DNA from: Candidatus Yonathbacteria bacterium
GTDB lineage: Bacteria > Patescibacteriota > Minisyncoccia > Phycocordibacterales > UBA1550
Direction: 5' to 3'
Length of the DNA stretch: 14,687 nt
Assembly: GCA_003489395.1 (NCBI GenBank)
Contig: DNMN01000039.1
Location: forward strand, 1-14,687
Made by a program: the position numbers and the translations under genes. Shown here one piece after another: positions 12,696-14,687 of the stretch. Under the pieces are notes generated by a model, which was not told where the DNA came from, ran no database searches, and saw only the letters and a program-made list of their open reading frames with translations. How positions within the stretch are numbered: position 1 is the stretch's first letter; the number at the start of each line of letters is the position of its first letter.

Positions 12696-14192
12696 ATGTT
12701 TACTCCTAAAAGCTACAAGAACTGTCCGACCGCCACAGAGATAATCGCTCTACTAAAAAAGCATACAAAAGAGGATGCGCTACTCATAGAAAAAGCATAC
12801 GATTTTTCCAAGAAGGCGCACGAGGGTCAAAAACGCTATTCCGGCGAACCGTATTTTTGCCACCTAGCGAATGTGGGAAGCTATCTCGCAGCTATAAATG
12901 TGGACGCGGCTACTGTCGCCGCGGGACTTCTTCATGACACGGTAGAAGACGTTGGTACTTCACCAAAAATTATTGAGGAGGAATTTGGTAAGGAAATCCT
13001 AACCCTTGTGGAAGGAACGACAAAACTTGGTAAATTGAAATACCATGGTGTGGAACGCCACGTTGAAAGTCTTCGCAAATTTTTCATTGCGATGTCGCAT
13101 GATATTCGCGTGCTTCTAATCAAGCTCGCTGATCGCCTGCACAATATTCAAACACTGGAACACGTGCCAGCGGAAAAAAGAAAACGAATTGCTCTAGAAA
13201 CTCTGGAAATACACGCTCGTCTTGCTGATAGATTTGGTATGGGAAAATGGAAAGCAATTTTTGAAGATTCGGCTTTTCCATACGCCTTTCCTGAAGAATA
13301 TGAAAAAGTAGTCGCCATCATAAAGACAAAAAGAATTGCTGATGAAAAATATGCGGAAAAGATGCATCACTCTATTCAGAAAGAACTTGTTGCAAACGGC
13401 ATCAAGAACGCGCGTGTGGACTACCGCGTAAAAAATCTTTTCAGTCTTTGGAAAAAGCTCAAGAGAAAAGATATGGACCCAGACAAGGTGTACGACATCC
13501 TCGCTGTGCGCGTTATTGTAAAAACTGTGGAGGACTGTTATCGCGCGCTTGGTATTATTCACAAGCACTGGATACCTGTTCCGGGGCGAATCAAGGATTA
13601 CATTGCTAGTGAAAAAGCAAACGGGTATCGCTCGCTTCACACCACTATTTTTCGCGGTGACGGAGGTATTATTGAAATACAAATTCGCACAGAGGAAATG
13701 CACGAGGAAGCGCAGTATGGTATCGCCTCGCATCTGTCGTACAAAGAAAAAAACGGTTCAAACGGAGACCTAGACAAAAATATGGCGTGGGTAAAGGAGC
13801 TCGCAAAATGGCAAAAGACAGTTGCCACATCAGATGAATTTTTGGAGCACCTTAATATGGATTTCTTCAAGAATCGAGTTTTCGTATACACACCAAAGGG
13901 CGACGTTATTGACCTTCCGGAAGAGTCCTGCCCGATTGATTTTGCGTACGCAATTCACTCAAACATAGGCGACCATGTTTCCAGCGCGAAAATAAACGGC
14001 AAACTTGTTTCTATAGATACAAAACTTAAAAACGGCGACATTGTTGAGATAGAAACAAAAGAAAGCGCGAGCCCAAAAAGAAAATGGTTGGATTACACAA
14101 AGACCACAATGGCAAAACGCCATATTCGCAACTACTTGGACAAAACTAGCGCGATAGGAGCAATAGCGCAAAAACTTTTTGGAAAGAAATAA
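12696..14192 (+). CDS. rel: RelA/SpoT homologue, bifunctional (p)ppGpp synthetase/hydrolase, short form
   Basis: Makes and degrades the alarmone (p)ppGpp. The 498-aa protein has an HD hydrolase domain (about 30-190): His56, HDTVED at 80-85 and the LADRLHN element (144-150) are intact. A synthetase domain (about 235-350) follows, with VDYRVKNLFSLWKKL, YDILAVRV, GRIKDYIA (297-304), ANGYRSLHTT, IEIQIRTEEMHEEAQYGIASH. The Arg-x-Lys-Asp motif (298-301) is the form seen in bifunctional Rel/SpoT enzymes rather than the Glu-x-Asp-Asp of RelA. A TGS domain (about 392-455) comes next, and the protein ends about 40 residues later. The helical, zinc-finger and ACT regulatory domains of full-length (700+ aa) enzymes are missing. 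A small substitution is SEKANGY where PKxNGY is usual. Confidence 0.95.
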   Translation: MFTPKSYKNCPTATEIIALLKKHTKEDALLIEKAYDFSKKAHEGQKRYSGEPYFCHLANVGSYLAAINVDAATVAAGLLHDTVEDVGTSPKIIEEEFGKEILTLVEGTTKLGKLKYHGVERHVESLRKFFIAMSHDIRVLLIKLADRLHNIQTLEHVPAEKRKRIALETLEIHARLADRFGMGKWKAIFEDSAFPYAFPEEYEKVVAIIKTKRIADEKYAEKMHHSIQKELVANGIKNARVDYRVKNLFSLWKKLKRKDMDPDKVYDILAVRVIVKTVEDCYRALGIIHKHWIPVPGRIKDYIASEKANGYRSLHTTIFRGDGGIIEIQIRTEEMHEEAQYGIASHLSYKEKNGSNGDLDKNMAWVKELAKWQKTVATSDEFLEHLNMDFFKNRVFVYTPKGDVIDLPEESCPIDFAYAIHSNIGDHVSSAKINGKLVSIDTKLKNGDIVEIETKESASPKRKWLDYTKTTMAKRHIRNYLDKTSAIGAIAQKLFGKK

Positions 14193-14200
14193 TGAACAGC

Positions 14201-14255
14201 AAAACTACCTGCATAATAAGAATGCGGTCGCATTCTTATTATGCAGGTAGTTTTT
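14201..14255 (+). terminator. Long perfect hairpin terminator of rel
   Basis: A perfect 25-bp stem (14201-14225 with 14230-14254) closing a GGTC tetraloop, followed by T. It begins 8 bases after the rel stop. The A-run at its 5' foot and T-run at its 3' foot form part of the stem. Confidence 0.8.
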
Positions 14256-14280
14256 ACACACAAAAAAAGAGTAATAAAAT

Positions 14281-14340
14281 AGAAAAACAAAATTAAGAAT
14301 AAGGTAGCGGTCGCTACCTTATTCTTAATTTTGTTTTTCT
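14281..14340 (-). terminator. Long perfect hairpin terminator of parB
   Basis: A perfect 28-bp stem (14281-14308 with 14313-14340) with the same GGTC loop. It lies 11 bases beyond the parB stop on the minus strand and is T-rich on both sides, so it may stop transcription in both directions. Confidence 0.78.
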
Positions 14341-14351
14341 CTTAATTTTGC

Positions 14352-14687
14352 CTAAAGTGAGAAATTTTTTACGTTATACAAATCTTCGTCTGGATCCTTT
14401 TCCATCACGTCTTCCCCGCCTTCAGCAAGGTCACCAGCCACCGCAGGTTGTTCCGCTTCTGCTTTAGTTTCACCCAATGGGGCTTCCGCTACAGACACGC
14501 CTTTCATTTCATTGTGCAAACGCTTCATAAAGGCTCGCACATCGTCGTTTGAGAAAAAATCAATGACTATCTTTCCACCCACATCCTTCTTTTCAATCTG
14601 AACACGAGTACCAAGCACTTCCGTAAGCTCTGCTTCAAATTCCGCAACCTCTGGATCTATGAGACTAATTTTCCGAACTTTTTCCAC
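14352..14687 (-). CDS. parB: C-terminal part of chromosome-partition protein ParB
   Basis: The frame enters from outside the window; the first codon visible is GTG, but it need not be the start because the protein clearly lacks its N-terminal and central domains. What is present is the ParB C-terminal dimerisation domain (visible residues about 8-60: DPEVAEFEAELTEVLGTRV, then GGKIVIDFFSNDDVRAFMKRL). This is followed by an Ala/Glu/Gly-rich acidic tail of about 45 residues ending in NVKNFSL. The leucine-rich first helix and the Gly-Lys-Ile-x-Ile-x-Phe strand are the usual pattern of this domain. The CTP-binding and parS-binding parts would lie beyond the edge, and parA is expected nearby. The acidic tail is longer than in many ParB proteins. 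Confidence 0.85.
   Translation of the reverse strand: MEKVRKISLIDPEVAEFEAELTEVLGTRVQIEKKDVGGKIVIDFFSNDDVRAFMKRLHNEMKGVSVAEAPLGETKAEAEQPAVAGDLAEGGEDVMEKDPDEDLYNVKNFSL

Noticed and set aside
13194..13733. A 179-codon open frame on the minus strand opposite rel
   Set aside because: It lies wholly within rel, whose family match is certain, and its product shows no recognisable domain; it is a shadow frame.
14201..14340. CRISPR-like repeats between rel and parB
   Set aside because: There are only two inverted repeats with different arms; no direct repeats with regular spacers and no cas genes are present.

Overview
The window looks like a piece of a compact, moderately AT-rich bacterial chromosome of the Patescibacteria (Candidate Phyla Radiation), most likely the Paceibacteria/Parcubacteria side. 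This is an inference from protein style, not from a marker search. The signs are a DnaX without its zinc module, SerRS and FolD with altered signature motifs, a cupin-folD gene pair, a DUF2779-type protein at the edge, a tRNA without encoded CCA, very short intergenic gaps and few Shine-Dalgarno (SD) sites. The standard code fits: TGA ends the small gene at 12298-12618.

Layout. From 1 to 8634 everything lies on the minus strand. In plus-coordinate order: the N-terminus of a DUF2779-type protein (1-125, cut by the edge), a 75-aa unknown protein, folD overlapping a cupin gene by one base, a 102-aa unknown protein with unusual codon use, a Y-family DNA polymerase (dinB/umuC type), a VTT/DedA-like membrane protein, tRNA-Gln(UUG) with a very strong terminator and an odd GC-richer downstream segment, dnaX, a tRNA-dihydrouridine synthase, an FtsQ-like division protein and serS. 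At 8635-8675 transcription diverges to dprA on the plus strand. A minus-strand small membrane protein (9589-9909) follows. Then come topA, a second small membrane protein and a Rel/SpoT homologue on the plus strand. The window ends with the C-terminal part of ParB on the minus strand, separated from rel by two long perfect hairpins.

Functions. Most genes are core information processing: replication clamp loading (DnaX), supercoiling (TopA), DNA uptake and recombination (DprA), lesion bypass (DinB), tRNA charging and modification (SerRS, Dus, tRNA-Gln), stringent response (Rel), chromosome partition (ParB), division (FtsQ) and one-carbon metabolism (FolD). No defence island, CRISPR array, transposase or secondary-metabolite cluster is visible.

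The most interesting signal is regulatory. At least nine genes have an extended -10 box (TGn followed by a TATAAT-like hexamer) ending only 6-12 bases before the start codon, which implies leaderless or nearly leaderless mRNAs. Three small unknown genes instead carry SD sites. The pattern also settles the starts of dinB, dus and dprA. Second is a 14-base direct copy of the tRNA-Gln 3' end about 200 bases downstream, together with a 15-base inverted copy, which resembles an attachment-site scar.
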